This document shows positions 1 to 8,617 of a stretch of 64,000 nucleotides of DNA, piece by piece (the first letter of the stretch is position 1; each line of letters begins with the position of its first letter). The position numbers and the translations under genes are program-made. The stretch is taken from positions 186,001 to 250,000 of the forward strand of contig NZ_BMII01000001.1 in assembly GCF_014641855.1 (NCBI RefSeq). Direction: 5' to 3'. This DNA comes from Shewanella inventionis (lineage in GTDB: Bacteria > Pseudomonadota > Gammaproteobacteria > Enterobacterales > Shewanellaceae). The notes below the pieces were generated by a model that saw nothing but the letters and a program-made list of their open reading frames with translations, did not search any database and had not been told where the DNA came from.

Positions 1-1425
1 TTAGTGGTATTTGGGATCATGATTTACTCAATGATCTATCACCGCAAATCAAAAGGCGCTGTTGCGGCCAATTTTCACGAAAGTACTAAAGTAGAAATTG
101 CCTGGACAGTCATTCCATTTATCATCTTAATTGCGATGGCAATTCCTGCCACCAAAACCTTAATTGCAATGGAAGATCCTAGCAATGCTGATCTGACCAT
201 TAAAATTACCGGGTCGCAATGGAAATGGCATTACAGTTATTTCGATAAAGATATCGAATTTTACAGCACACTTTCAACGCCAAGAGAGCAAATCGATGGC
301 GACCAAACCAAAGGTGAAAATTACCTACTTGAAGTAGATAAACCATTAGTGTTGCCGATAAACCGAAAAGTCCGCTTTTTGATGACTTCAGATGATGTAA
401 TTCACTCTTGGTGGGTGCCCGCATTTGCCGTGAAAAAAGACGCTAACCCAGGTTTTATTAACGAAGCCTGGACACGTATCGACAAGCCCGGCATTTACCG
501 CGGCCAATGTGCAGAACTGTGCGGCAAAGACCATGGGTTTATGCCCATTGTGGTTAATGCACTGTCTGAAGCGGACTTTGAAAACTGGCTAGTAGAACAA
601 AAACAACTTGCCGAAACCGAAGCCGCAGCAGCGGCTGCCTCCATGTCACAAACCTTATCACTTGCAGAATTAAATCAGCAAGGTGAGCAAGTATACCTTG
701 CCCGCTGTGCAGCGTGTCACCAACCTAATGGAGCAGGCCTTCCTGGTGTATTTCCATCACTTATTGGTAGCCCAATGATTAAAGGCCCTGTGCAAGGTCA
801 CCTTGATATAGTGATCAACGGTAAACCCGGTACAGCAATGCAAGCCTTTGCCAAACAGCTATCTGCACAAGAAATTGCCGCAGTTATTACCTATGAGCGT
901 AATGCGTGGGGTAATAACAGTGGCGATGCCGTGCAAACAGCAGATGTTGGCCAATTTTTAAATAGTGGTGCGGCGGTGTCTGAGCCTGTTACAACACAGG
1001 TCGCCGACACGGCAACTGCGGTTACTAATTCTGTCACTGATGCGCTAACCGAAACAGTCAACCAGGCCGAAGAAGTGATAGCGCAAGTGGTAGAGCCAAA
1101 AGACTTACCCACTCTCACCATGGAACAGCTCATGGCAGAAGGTGAACAAGTTTATGCTACAACCTGTGCAGCGTGTCACCAACCTACTGGCGCAGGTTTA
1201 CCTGGCGCTTTCCCCTCACTCATTGGCAGTCCTTTAATAACAGGACCGGTTAGCGGGCATATCGATATTGTTATGCACGGTAAACCGGGCACTGCAATGC
1301 AGGCATTTAGTAGTCAGCTCAGCCCTCAACAAATGGCTGCGGTGATTACCTATGAGCGTAATGCATGGGGTAATAATTCTGGCGAGGCAGTGCAACCTGC
1401 CGATGTCGCAAGCCATGGACAGTAG
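1..1425 (+). CDS. coxB: Cytochrome c oxidase subunit II with two fused cytochrome c domains (5' partial)
   Basis: Electron-entry subunit of a caa3-type terminal oxidase. The frame is open to base 1 and the visible part begins inside a membrane segment, so the true start lies upstream; the GTG at 4 is not the start. The cupredoxin domain has the expected CuA ligands: DVIHSWW near 400 and GQCAELCGKDHGFMP near 502-546. Two class I cytochrome c domains follow, each with a CAACH heme site (706-720 and 1165-1179), joined by an Ala/Thr/Val-rich linker. The two domains are near-copies at DNA level with an offset of 459 bases, which indicates a fairly recent internal duplication. They may relay electrons from soluble or membrane cytochromes to CuA (inference). 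coxA starts 10 bases after the stop. Confidence 0.95.
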   Translation, partial: LVVFGIMIYSMIYHRKSKGAVAANFHESTKVEIAWTVIPFIILIAMAIPATKTLIAMEDPSNADLTIKITGSQWKWHYSYFDKDIEFYSTLSTPREQIDGDQTKGENYLLEVDKPLVLPINRKVRFLMTSDDVIHSWWVPAFAVKKDANPGFINEAWTRIDKPGIYRGQCAELCGKDHGFMPIVVNALSEADFENWLVEQKQLAETEAAAAAASMSQTLSLAELNQQGEQVYLARCAACHQPNGAGLPGVFPSLIGSPMIKGPVQGHLDIVINGKPGTAMQAFAKQLSAQEIAAVITYERNAWGNNSGDAVQTADVGQFLNSGAAVSEPVTTQVADTATAVTNSVTDALTETVNQAEEVIAQVVEPKDLPTLTMEQLMAEGEQVYATTCAACHQPTGAGLPGAFPSLIGSPLITGPVSGHIDIVMHGKPGTAMQAFSSQLSPQQMAAVITYERNAWGNNSGEAVQPADVASHGQ

Positions 1426-1435
1426 GGGAAAACCA

Positions 1436-3031
1436 ATGAGCACAACAACGCACGATACACTCGACAATGCGCATGATGAGCATCACCACGGTGCCCCTAA
1501 AGGGCTTATGCGCTGGGTACTAACCACTAACCACAAAGACATAGGCACTCTGTATTTATGGTTTAGTTTCATTATGTTTTTAACCGGTGGTGCCATGGCT
1601 ATGGTCATACGCGCCGAACTATTTCAACCCGGATTACAGTTAGTTGAACCAAACTTTTTTAATCAAATGACTACGGTTCATGGATTAATTATGGTGTTTG
1701 GAGCCGTTATGCCGGCCTTTACCGGTTTAGCCAACTGGTTAATTCCTATGATGATTGGTGCCCCTGATATGGCACTGCCGCGAATGAATAACTGGAGCTT
1801 TTGGATTTTACCTTTCGCCTTCACCATATTGCTGGCTTCATTATTTATGGAAGGCGGCGGCCCCAACTTTGGCTGGACATTCTACGCACCGTTATCAACG
1901 ACTTACAGCCCTGATTCAACAGCATTATTTGTCTTTTCTATCCATATTATGGGTATTAGCTCAATTATGGGCGCAATTAACGTGGTGGTTACCATTGTCA
2001 ATATGCGCGCGCCCGGCATGACATGGATGAAACTACCACTATTTGTATGGACCTGGTTAATCACGGCATTTTTACTCATTGCCGTAATGCCAGTACTTGC
2101 AGGTGTCGTAACCATGGTACTGACCGATAAGTTTTTTGGTACTAGCTTTTTTGATGCTGCAGGTGGTGGCGATCCTGTGATGTTCCAACATATTTTTTGG
2201 TTCTTTGGGCACCCAGAAGTGTACATCATGATTTTGCCGTCTTTTGGCATTATCTCAGCAATTGTACCTACCTTTAGTCGTAAGCCATTATTTGGCTATT
2301 CGTCAATGGTTTATGCAACTGCAAGTATTGCTATTTTGTCATTTTTGGTTTGGGCACACCATATGTTTACTACCGGTATGCCGGTATTTGCTGAGCTGTT
2401 TTTCATGTATTGCACCATGCTCATAGCGGTGCCGACAGGGGTAAAAGTGTTTAACTGGGTTGCCACAATGTGGCGAGGCTCTATGACCTTTGAAACTCCA
2501 ATGTTATTTGCTGTCGCCTTTATCATTTTATTCACTATTGGTGGGTTTTCTGGATTGATGCTCGCCATTACCCCGGCGGATTTCCAATACCATGACACCT
2601 ATTTTGTGGTAGCTCATTTCCATTATGTACTGGTGACGGGTGCCATTTTCTCCATTATGGCAGCAGCGTATTACTGGCTGCCAAAATGGACTGGCAATAT
2701 GTACAGCGAAACCTTAGGAAAATGGCACTTTTGGTGCTCGGTAATATCGGTAAATGTGTTGTTTTTCCCGATGCACTTTTTAGGTTTAGCCGGAATGCCA
2801 CGCCGTATACCTGACTATGCGATTCAATTTGCTGACGTTAATCAAATTGTCTCCATAGGCGGCTTTGCTTTTGGCTTATCACAATTGATCTTTCTAGCGG
2901 TCGTTCTTAAGTGCATTAAGGGTGGTAAGCCTGCGGGAGACAATCCTTGGCAAGCCGCCGATGGCTTAGAATGGTCAATTCCTAGCCCTGCGCCTTATCA
3001 CTCATTTACTACCCCACCGGAGATTAAGTGA
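1436..3031 (+). CDS. coxA: Cytochrome c oxidase subunit I
   Basis: Catalytic heme-copper subunit (531 aa) that reduces O2 to water and pumps protons at the inner membrane. About twelve hydrophobic segments are visible. WFFGHPEVYIM (about 2197-2229) has the CuB histidine and the cross-linked tyrosine, and HDTYFVVAHFHYV (about 2590-2628) has heme a/a3 ligands. The ATG at 1436 was chosen over an upstream in-frame ATG at 1352 because it follows AGGGGAA, matches family length and avoids overlap with coxB. The N-terminus has a His/Asp-rich cytoplasmic segment (DEHHHG). The ctaG start follows the stop after one base, so the two are probably translated together. Confidence 0.97.
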   Translation: MSTTTHDTLDNAHDEHHHGAPKGLMRWVLTTNHKDIGTLYLWFSFIMFLTGGAMAMVIRAELFQPGLQLVEPNFFNQMTTVHGLIMVFGAVMPAFTGLANWLIPMMIGAPDMALPRMNNWSFWILPFAFTILLASLFMEGGGPNFGWTFYAPLSTTYSPDSTALFVFSIHIMGISSIMGAINVVVTIVNMRAPGMTWMKLPLFVWTWLITAFLLIAVMPVLAGVVTMVLTDKFFGTSFFDAAGGGDPVMFQHIFWFFGHPEVYIMILPSFGIISAIVPTFSRKPLFGYSSMVYATASIAILSFLVWAHHMFTTGMPVFAELFFMYCTMLIAVPTGVKVFNWVATMWRGSMTFETPMLFAVAFIILFTIGGFSGLMLAITPADFQYHDTYFVVAHFHYVLVTGAIFSIMAAAYYWLPKWTGNMYSETLGKWHFWCSVISVNVLFFPMHFLGLAGMPRRIPDYAIQFADVNQIVSIGGFAFGLSQLIFLAVVLKCIKGGKPAGDNPWQAADGLEWSIPSPAPYHSFTTPPEIK

Positions 3032-3032
3032 T

Positions 3033-3596
3033 ATGAGCCCAACGCAAAAATCAAACCGTAAATTACTCACCATGCTTATTTTAGGTTCTATAGGCATGTT
3101 TGGGTTTGGTTTTGCCTTGGTACCGCTTTATGACGTGCTGTGCGACACCTTGGGAATTAACGGCAAAACCCAAAATAGCGCCAGCACTTATGACTCGGTA
3201 GTTGTTGATAAAAAACGCACAGTGACCATTGAATTTGTTACCCAGGTGCAATCGGGTATGCCATGGGAATTTTCGCCTAAAGTGAACCAAATCACCGTTC
3301 ACCCTGGTGAGCTAACCCATGCTAAATTTGAAGTTAAAAACCTGTCGGCAAAAAATATTATTGGCCAGGCAATTCCATCGGTTTCGCCTGGTCAAGGCGC
3401 GGCATATTTTAACAAAACAGAGTGCTTTTGCTTTAATCAACAACCTCTCGCCGCTGACGCAAGCGCTGAACTACCACTGATATTTTATGTGGACGCTGAT
3501 TTACCCGCGTCCATTAATACTTTGACTCTCTCTTATACCCTTTACGATATCACCGACAAACAAGCGGTATCGGCAAAGCAAGGAGCAGCAAGATGA
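3033..3596 (+). CDS. ctaG: Cytochrome c oxidase assembly protein CtaG/Cox11
   Basis: Cox11-family copper chaperone (187 aa) needed to build the CuB centre of subunit I. One N-terminal transmembrane segment (about residues 10-32) is followed by a periplasmic immunoglobulin-like domain. The copper-binding pair is visible in TECFCFNQQ, the family's CFCF motif. Its position between coxA and coxC is standard. The end overlaps the coxC start by four bases (ATGA), indicating translational coupling. Confidence 0.95.
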   Translation: MSPTQKSNRKLLTMLILGSIGMFGFGFALVPLYDVLCDTLGINGKTQNSASTYDSVVVDKKRTVTIEFVTQVQSGMPWEFSPKVNQITVHPGELTHAKFEVKNLSAKNIIGQAIPSVSPGQGAAYFNKTECFCFNQQPLAADASAELPLIFYVDADLPASINTLTLSYTLYDITDKQAVSAKQGAAR

Positions 3597-4468
3597 CAAC
3601 AAAGCATCAAACTTATTACGTACCAGCCCAAAGTGGTTGGCCTATTATTGGCGCCATTGGTTTATTTTTAATTGCCTTTGGCGCGGGTAATTATATTCAA
3701 CAACTAGCCACTGAAAAAACCTCTGGCGGTTACATATTATTAGCCGGTATTGCAGTGATAATTTTCATGATATTTGGCTGGTTTAAAACTGTCATTGACG
3801 AGTCAATGGCAGGCTTATACTCACCACAAATGGACCGGTCGTTTAGACAAGGCATGAGCTGGTTTATTTTTTCTGAGATAATGTTTTTCGGCGCATTTTT
3901 TGGCGCTTTATTCTATGCACGTATGATTTCAGTACCCTGGTTAGGTGGCGCGTCAAACAATGCCATGACCCAGGAAGTATTATGGCCAGCATTTGAAGCC
4001 GCATGGCCGCTACTTAAAACCCCAGATGGCACCACAACCGAAGCCATGCCATGGACAGGCTTACCACTCATTAACACCATTATCTTACTGACATCTTCAG
4101 TCACCTTACACTTTGCACATGTCAGTTTAGAAAAAGCCAAGCGTAAACCATTAATTATTTGGCTCAGTTTAACGGTGATACTAGGCGCGGCGTTTCTTGC
4201 CTTACAGGTAGAAGAATACAGCCATGCTTACCAAGAAATGGGCCTCACACTCACCTCGGGCGTTTACGGCAACACCTTTTTCTTGCTCACGGGTTTCCAT
4301 GGCATGCACGTCACCATAGGCACCCTATTTTTGATTATTTTGTTGCTCAGAATTATCAAAGGCCATTTTTCCCCAGACAAGCATTTTGCTTTTCAAGCCG
4401 GTAGTTGGTATTGGCACTTTGTCGATGTGGTGTGGTTATGCTTATTTATTTTTGTGTACGTGTTGTAA
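3593..4468 (+). CDS. coxC: Cytochrome c oxidase subunit III
   Basis: Membrane subunit III of the oxidase (291 aa) with about seven hydrophobic helices. It lacks redox centres; in the family it stabilises subunit I and its proton uptake. Family features include the final WHFVDVVWLCLFIFVYVL helix, GFHGMHV, and an acidic helix around LQVEEYSHA. The start overlaps the ctaG stop. It is the last core structural gene; assembly genes follow after a convergent small gene. Confidence 0.95.
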   Translation: MTTKHQTYYVPAQSGWPIIGAIGLFLIAFGAGNYIQQLATEKTSGGYILLAGIAVIIFMIFGWFKTVIDESMAGLYSPQMDRSFRQGMSWFIFSEIMFFGAFFGALFYARMISVPWLGGASNNAMTQEVLWPAFEAAWPLLKTPDGTTTEAMPWTGLPLINTIILLTSSVTLHFAHVSLEKAKRKPLIIWLSLTVILGAAFLALQVEEYSHAYQEMGLTLTSGVYGNTFFLLTGFHGMHVTIGTLFLIILLLRIIKGHFSPDKHFAFQAGSWYWHFVDVVWLCLFIFVYVL

Positions 4469-4475
4469 TTGCAGA

Positions 4476-4694
4476 TTAATAAGGCCGAGTGTTGGGTTGA
4501 ATATAGCCCAACCCTAAGGCCACCAGCAGTACCACAATAACCACCACAGAAAATAAAACACGACGACCTAAATACTGACTCATTGATTGCTGATGCTGTC
4601 CTTTAACCATAATAAACAAAGCTCTACCCAGGTTAAAAATTATGAATACGAGCAACGAGACTAAAACTAACTTAACGATCAATGGTGTTGTCAC
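4476..4694 (-). CDS. Twin transmembrane protein, DUF2909 family
   Basis: Small protein (72 aa) with two hydrophobic helices, one near the N-terminus (VKLVLVSLLVFIIF) and one near the C-terminus (VLFSVVVIVVLLVALGLGY), joined by a short basic loop. It resembles DUF2909 'twin transmembrane' proteins that sit inside gammaproteobacterial cox clusters and presumably help assembly (inference). The longer open frame upstream is a shadow of SURF1. I chose GTG at 4694 because AGGA lies 6 bases before it; TTG at 4682 is possible. The gene lies opposite to its neighbours and its start lies next to or inside the 5' end of SURF1. Confidence 0.7.
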   Translation of the reverse strand: MTTPLIVKLVLVSLLVFIIFNLGRALFIMVKGQHQQSMSQYLGRRVLFSVVVIVVLLVALGLGYIQPNTRPY

Positions 4695-4713
4695 GGGCAA
4701 TCCTTTTGGTGGA

Positions 4714-5457
4714 GTGAGTGTGTCTCGGGTGTTATTGGTATTGATTACTTTGGTCGTGTTTACCCTTTTGGTCAAGTTAGGGTTTTGGCAACTATCACGC
4801 GCGGAGTTTAAACAACAATGGCAACAAACTTTAGTTTTACGAGAGCAGCAAGCCGCCATCAACTACACGCAATTGCTGTCACTAACCCAAACTGAACCAA
4901 CAGATGCTGAAGAAGCCGCTTTACTGACGGGCTATCGCTTGTCGATAAATGCAACCCCTGTAAAGCAACCCTTATTACTACTCGATAATCAGGTGTATCA
5001 AGGTCAGGTTGGGTACCTTGCCTACCAATTATTTGAAGTTACACCCGATAGCCCATGGATTCTAGTGGAGTTAGGATTCGTATCTGCAGGTAAAGATCGT
5101 CAAATATTGCCAGCGTTAACGCCTATCACAGCAGGACAATATCAATTAACAGGTCGGGTATATCAAAAACAAGCCAATCCATTAAGTGACGGACTCCACC
5201 CAGAAATGCAAGTTGATAAACCTATACGGTTTCAAAATTTAGCCATGCCAGCGTTAGCAAAACTACTACACCATGACATTGCCGCAGCGGTATTACAGCC
5301 CGACAGCGTACCGCAATACTCACTGCCGCAACCTTGGGTACCCATTCCGCTGTCGGCGCAAAAACATCAAGGCTACGCATTGCAATGGTTCACCATGGCA
5401 GCAGTATTTTTAGGGCTGATGATCTGGGTCGCCTTAAGGCAATTTAGACATCAATAA
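4714..5457 (+). CDS. SURF1 family cytochrome oxidase assembly protein
   Basis: SURF1/Shy1 homologue, an inner-membrane protein that helps insert heme into subunit I. It has two terminal membrane helices around a periplasmic domain. The FWQLSRAEFK motif follows the first helix, and the second ends the protein (WFTMAAVFLGLMIWVALRQ). The start is uncertain: ATG at 4642 adds 24 hydrophilic residues and would overlap the opposing DUF2909 gene, while GTG at 4714 or 4720 gives a compact N-terminus beginning just before the helix. It stands between coxC and the heme A genes, as usual. Confidence 0.88.
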   Translation: MSVSRVLLVLITLVVFTLLVKLGFWQLSRAEFKQQWQQTLVLREQQAAINYTQLLSLTQTEPTDAEEAALLTGYRLSINATPVKQPLLLLDNQVYQGQVGYLAYQLFEVTPDSPWILVELGFVSAGKDRQILPALTPITAGQYQLTGRVYQKQANPLSDGLHPEMQVDKPIRFQNLAMPALAKLLHHDIAAAVLQPDSVPQYSLPQPWVPIPLSAQKHQGYALQWFTMAAVFLGLMIWVALRQFRHQ

Positions 5458-5499
5458 CAACCGTAACACACTAAAATTAAAACGATACGAGGAGATACA

Positions 5500-6051
5500 A
5501 TGAACTCCCAACCTAAAAAAAAGAATAACGCATTACTCATATTGCTGGCGGTATTTGTGTTACCCATTGCCGTCGCTAAGCTAGTATTAAGCTTTGATCT
5601 TTACAACGGTGGTGCCACAAATAAAGGAATATTGCTACCTAGTGATATTAACTACTCAAATTTAGCCATGCCCAATCCCAAGCCGCACACATGGCAAATG
5701 CTGTACTTGTTGCCAAAACGCTGCGAACAAACATGTCAGGACCAATTATATGTGCTGCACCAAAGTTATATCGCTTTGGGTAAAGATCGCGACAGAGTGG
5801 TACCTATCATATTAATTAACCATGATAGCGATACTCGCACACTCAACAACTTAAACATGGCTTTTGAACAGGTCACTGCCAATAAAGCCCTAGCAGACTT
5901 ATTAACGCAACAACAATTAGTGATTGTCGACCCACTTGGTAGCTTAATAATGCAATATAACCAAGTTGCCGGACGCGATGCCAACATAGCACAAGGCAAA
6001 GCCATGATTGCCGATTTACGCAAAATGCTTAAATTATCGAGGGTTGGCTAA
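5500..6051 (+). CDS. Membrane-anchored thioredoxin-like/Sco-like protein of the cox cluster
   Basis: 183-aa protein with one N-terminal membrane anchor (about residues 8-30) and a periplasmic domain. The segment PKRCEQTCQDQLYVLHQ contains a CxxxC pair placed as in Sco copper chaperones, with hydrophobic strands afterwards (VVPIILIN, QLVIVDPLGSLIMQY) fitting a thioredoxin fold. No family name is certain. Its place between SURF1 and ctaA suggests a copper or thiol assembly role (inference). AGGAG lies 7 bases before the ATG. Its stop overlaps the ctaA start by one base. Confidence 0.8.
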   Translation: MNSQPKKKNNALLILLAVFVLPIAVAKLVLSFDLYNGGATNKGILLPSDINYSNLAMPNPKPHTWQMLYLLPKRCEQTCQDQLYVLHQSYIALGKDRDRVVPIILINHDSDTRTLNNLNMAFEQVTANKALADLLTQQQLVIVDPLGSLIMQYNQVAGRDANIAQGKAMIADLRKMLKLSRVG

Positions 6052-7031
6052 TGGCAGTAAAAAGGCTTATTAAGTTCACCTTAGTATTCACCCTTGCGGT
6101 GATTTTAATGGGTGCCTACACCCGCCTATCAGATGCTGGATTAGGTTGTCCTGACTGGCCGGGGTGCTATGGTCATTTAGCTGTACCCAGCGCAAGCCAT
6201 GAACTGGCAAAAGTAGAGCAGCATTTCCCAGAGATGACTATTGAGCCAGAAAAAGCCTGGCTTGAAATGATCCACCGCTACATAGCTGGCACATTAGGGT
6301 TAATGGTATTAGCGATTCTTATTTTGTGCCTTAAGCAGCCGCAGGCGCCTAAAAAATTACCCAGCTTTATTGCCATACTCATTATCTTTCAAGCCGCTCT
6401 CGGTATGTGGACAGTCACCATGAAGCTTATGCCAATTGTAGTGATGGCACACCTTATCGGCGGCTTTAGCTTATTTGCCTTACTGTTACTACTGTATTTA
6501 CGCCTTAAGCCGCTGCGGATCCCCAACGGCGACAATCAAGCACGTAAACTTATGCCATTAGCATTAGTGTGTTTAGGCGTGTTGGTGGTGCAGATTATGT
6601 TAGGCGGTTGGACATCATCAAATTACGCCGCACTCGCCTGCACAACATTACCCATTTGCGAAGGCAACTGGGTTGATAACCTCCGTTTTGCCGATGCATT
6701 TTCGCCCTTTCAAGGTGAACACCCCAGTTTTGAATATGGCGTATTGGACTACCCAACGCGGATGACAATTCATATTACTCATCGCATTTGGGCTGTCGTC
6801 ACCGCCGTCATGTTAATTTGGCTTGCATTAAAATTACGTTATTCGCATTCGCAAATCATGCGTAACAGCGGCTATTTATTACTGCTGTTAGTCATAGTGC
6901 AAGTCGGCCTTGGGATCAGTAATGTGGTAATGAATTTACCCTTAGGTATTGCGGTCTCCCACAACGCAGGGGCAGCATTTTTACTGCTCAACTTAGTCTT
7001 TATTAATTACGCCCTGTGGCGTAAAGCATAA
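6051..7031 (+). CDS. ctaA: Heme A synthase (CtaA/COX15)
   Basis: Integral membrane enzyme (326 aa) that oxidises the C8 methyl of heme O to the formyl group of heme A. Eight hydrophobic helices are predicted. The histidines expected to bind heme lie in [25 protein letters not shown] and [28 protein letters not shown] is the family N-terminal signature. The ATG overlaps the preceding TAA by one base. ctaB follows 13 bases later, so the two heme-tailoring steps are made together. Confidence 0.95.
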   Translation: MAVKRLIKFTLVFTLAVILMGAYTRLSDAGLGCPDWPGCYGHLAVPSASHELAKVEQHFPEMTIEPEKAWLEMIHRYIAGTLGLMVLAILILCLKQPQAPKKLPSFIAILIIFQAALGMWTVTMKLMPIVVMAHLIGGFSLFALLLLLYLRLKPLRIPNGDNQARKLMPLALVCLGVLVVQIMLGGWTSSNYAALACTTLPICEGNWVDNLRFADAFSPFQGEHPSFEYGVLDYPTRMTIHITHRIWAVVTAVMLIWLALKLRYSHSQIMRNSGYLLLLLVIVQVGLGISNVVMNLPLGIAVSHNAGAAFLLLNLVFINYALWRKA

Positions 7032-7044
7032 GCGAGGATTGACC

Positions 7045-7953
7045 ATGACAAAACCTCTTACCCTAAGCCAACCACAACAAAAATTATCTTTGTCTTGGCG
7101 AGCCTATTTTGAAATGACCAAACCCAAAGTGGTTGCCTTAATGCTACTCACGGTGTTAGTGGGCATGTGCCTAGCGGTGCCAGGAATAGTGCCATTGCAG
7201 CCGCTCGTAGCAGGAATGGCAGGGATTGCCATGATGGCCGGTGCAGCTGCAGCTTTTAATCACTTAATCGACCGTAAAATTGATGCCTTAATGGCGCGCA
7301 CTTACAATAGACCACTCCCTAAGGGTAAAGTCTCCACCACCAAAGCCGCGGTGTTTGCCGTTATGCTAGGGCTCGTTGGTTTTGTCGTATTGTATACCTT
7401 GGTTAATCCACTCACCGCCTGGCTCACATTTGCCAGCCTAATCGGTTATGCCCTTGTGTATACCGCTTATCTTAAACGCGCAACGTCGCAAAATATTGTC
7501 ATTGGCGGGTTAGCCGGCGCAATGCCACCGCTACTTGGCTGGACCGCTGTCACTAACGAGTTACATGGTTATGCCTTACTGTTAGTGATTATTATCTTTA
7601 CCTGGACCCCACCGCACTTTTGGGCGTTAGCGATACATCGCCGTAAAGAATACGCCAAAGTCGACATTCCTATGCTCCCCGTTACCCATGGGGTAGAATT
7701 TACCAAAACCTGTATTTTGCTATACACTATTTTACTGGCCATTGCCTGCTTATTGCCGGTGTTAGTTGGTATGTGCGGGCCGGTATATTTAGTCGGTTCA
7801 ACGATTCTTAGTTGCGGGTTTATTTATAAAGCGTGGCAACTTAAATACCATGACTATCCAGGCTTGGCGATGAAGGTGTTTACCTTTTCAATCTACCATT
7901 TGATGGTGTTATTTATTGTGCTATTGGTCGATCATTATTTTTGGGTTGCATAG
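7045..7953 (+). CDS. ctaB: Protoheme IX farnesyltransferase (heme O synthase)
   Basis: UbiA-family prenyltransferase (302 aa) that adds a farnesyl group to heme B to give heme O, the substrate of CtaA. The polar loop [20 protein letters not shown] carries the DxxxD metal/prenyl-diphosphate site. A second loop, [12 protein letters not shown], and [10 protein letters not shown] are conserved in the family. Nine membrane helices are likely. I chose ATG at 7045 (GAGG upstream) over the in-frame TTG at 7039. Confidence 0.95.
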   Translation: MTKPLTLSQPQQKLSLSWRAYFEMTKPKVVALMLLTVLVGMCLAVPGIVPLQPLVAGMAGIAMMAGAAAAFNHLIDRKIDALMARTYNRPLPKGKVSTTKAAVFAVMLGLVGFVVLYTLVNPLTAWLTFASLIGYALVYTAYLKRATSQNIVIGGLAGAMPPLLGWTAVTNELHGYALLLVIIIFTWTPPHFWALAIHRRKEYAKVDIPMLPVTHGVEFTKTCILLYTILLAIACLLPVLVGMCGPVYLVGSTILSCGFIYKAWQLKYHDYPGLAMKVFTFSIYHLMVLFIVLLVDHYFWVA

Positions 7954-7966
7954 AAAGGATTTTGCA

Positions 7967-8590
7967 TTGAAAAAACGTATTGCTGCAGGTGTATTCATAT
8001 TGCTGGCTGCCGGAGTTATGGCCTATCAAATGACCCAACAACGGCCACTTGATTTGGCCACCAGCTATGTATTTGAAACCCCTAGAGCATTGGCACCTTT
8101 TACCCTTGAAGATCAATACGGTAATCAATTTACTAATCAGTCTTTACAGGGTAAGTGGAGTTTATTTTTTATTGGCTATACTGCCTGCCCTGATGTGTGC
8201 CCAACAACACTCAACAAACTCGCAGCGGCATACCCTGAGTTGCAAAAAATATCTGATTCATTTCAGGTGGTATTTGTGTCAGCCGACCCTAAACGAGACA
8301 CGCAAATTAAGCGCCTCGATTACATTAACTTTTTCAATAAAGAGTTCAAAGCGGTCAGTGCAGAGCACGCTGCACTATTTCCGTTTAGTCGTGACTTAGG
8401 GTTTGTTTATGCCATGGTCGGTGAAGACAGTGACTATCAGGTAGACCACAGTGCTTCGTATGTGTTGGTGTCCCCTCGAGGCGAGAAAACTGCCGTGTTT
8501 AAAACTAAGCCCGCTCCTGGGCAACTGCCGCAAATTATCAATAACGAATTGATTAGCGATGTGGATAAGATTGTTAGCGCTTGGCACTAA
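7967..8590 (+). CDS. SCO1/SenC family copper chaperone
   Basis: Thioredoxin-fold copper protein (207 aa) that metallates the CuA site of subunit II. One N-terminal anchor helix (about residues 4-22) is followed by the periplasmic domain with CPDVCP (the copper CxxxC) and the ligand histidine in VDHSASYVL. The start is a TTG at 7967 with AAAGGA seven bases upstream; the upstream open frame merely overlaps the end of ctaB. It closes the cox cluster and is convergent with the deacetylase gene. Confidence 0.93.
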   Translation: MKKRIAAGVFILLAAGVMAYQMTQQRPLDLATSYVFETPRALAPFTLEDQYGNQFTNQSLQGKWSLFFIGYTACPDVCPTTLNKLAAAYPELQKISDSFQVVFVSADPKRDTQIKRLDYINFFNKEFKAVSAEHAALFPFSRDLGFVYAMVGEDSDYQVDHSASYVLVSPRGEKTAVFKTKPAPGQLPQIINNELISDVDKIVSAWH

Positions 8591-8617
8591 CAATCTATTT
8601 TGATCATCGCAATAGGC

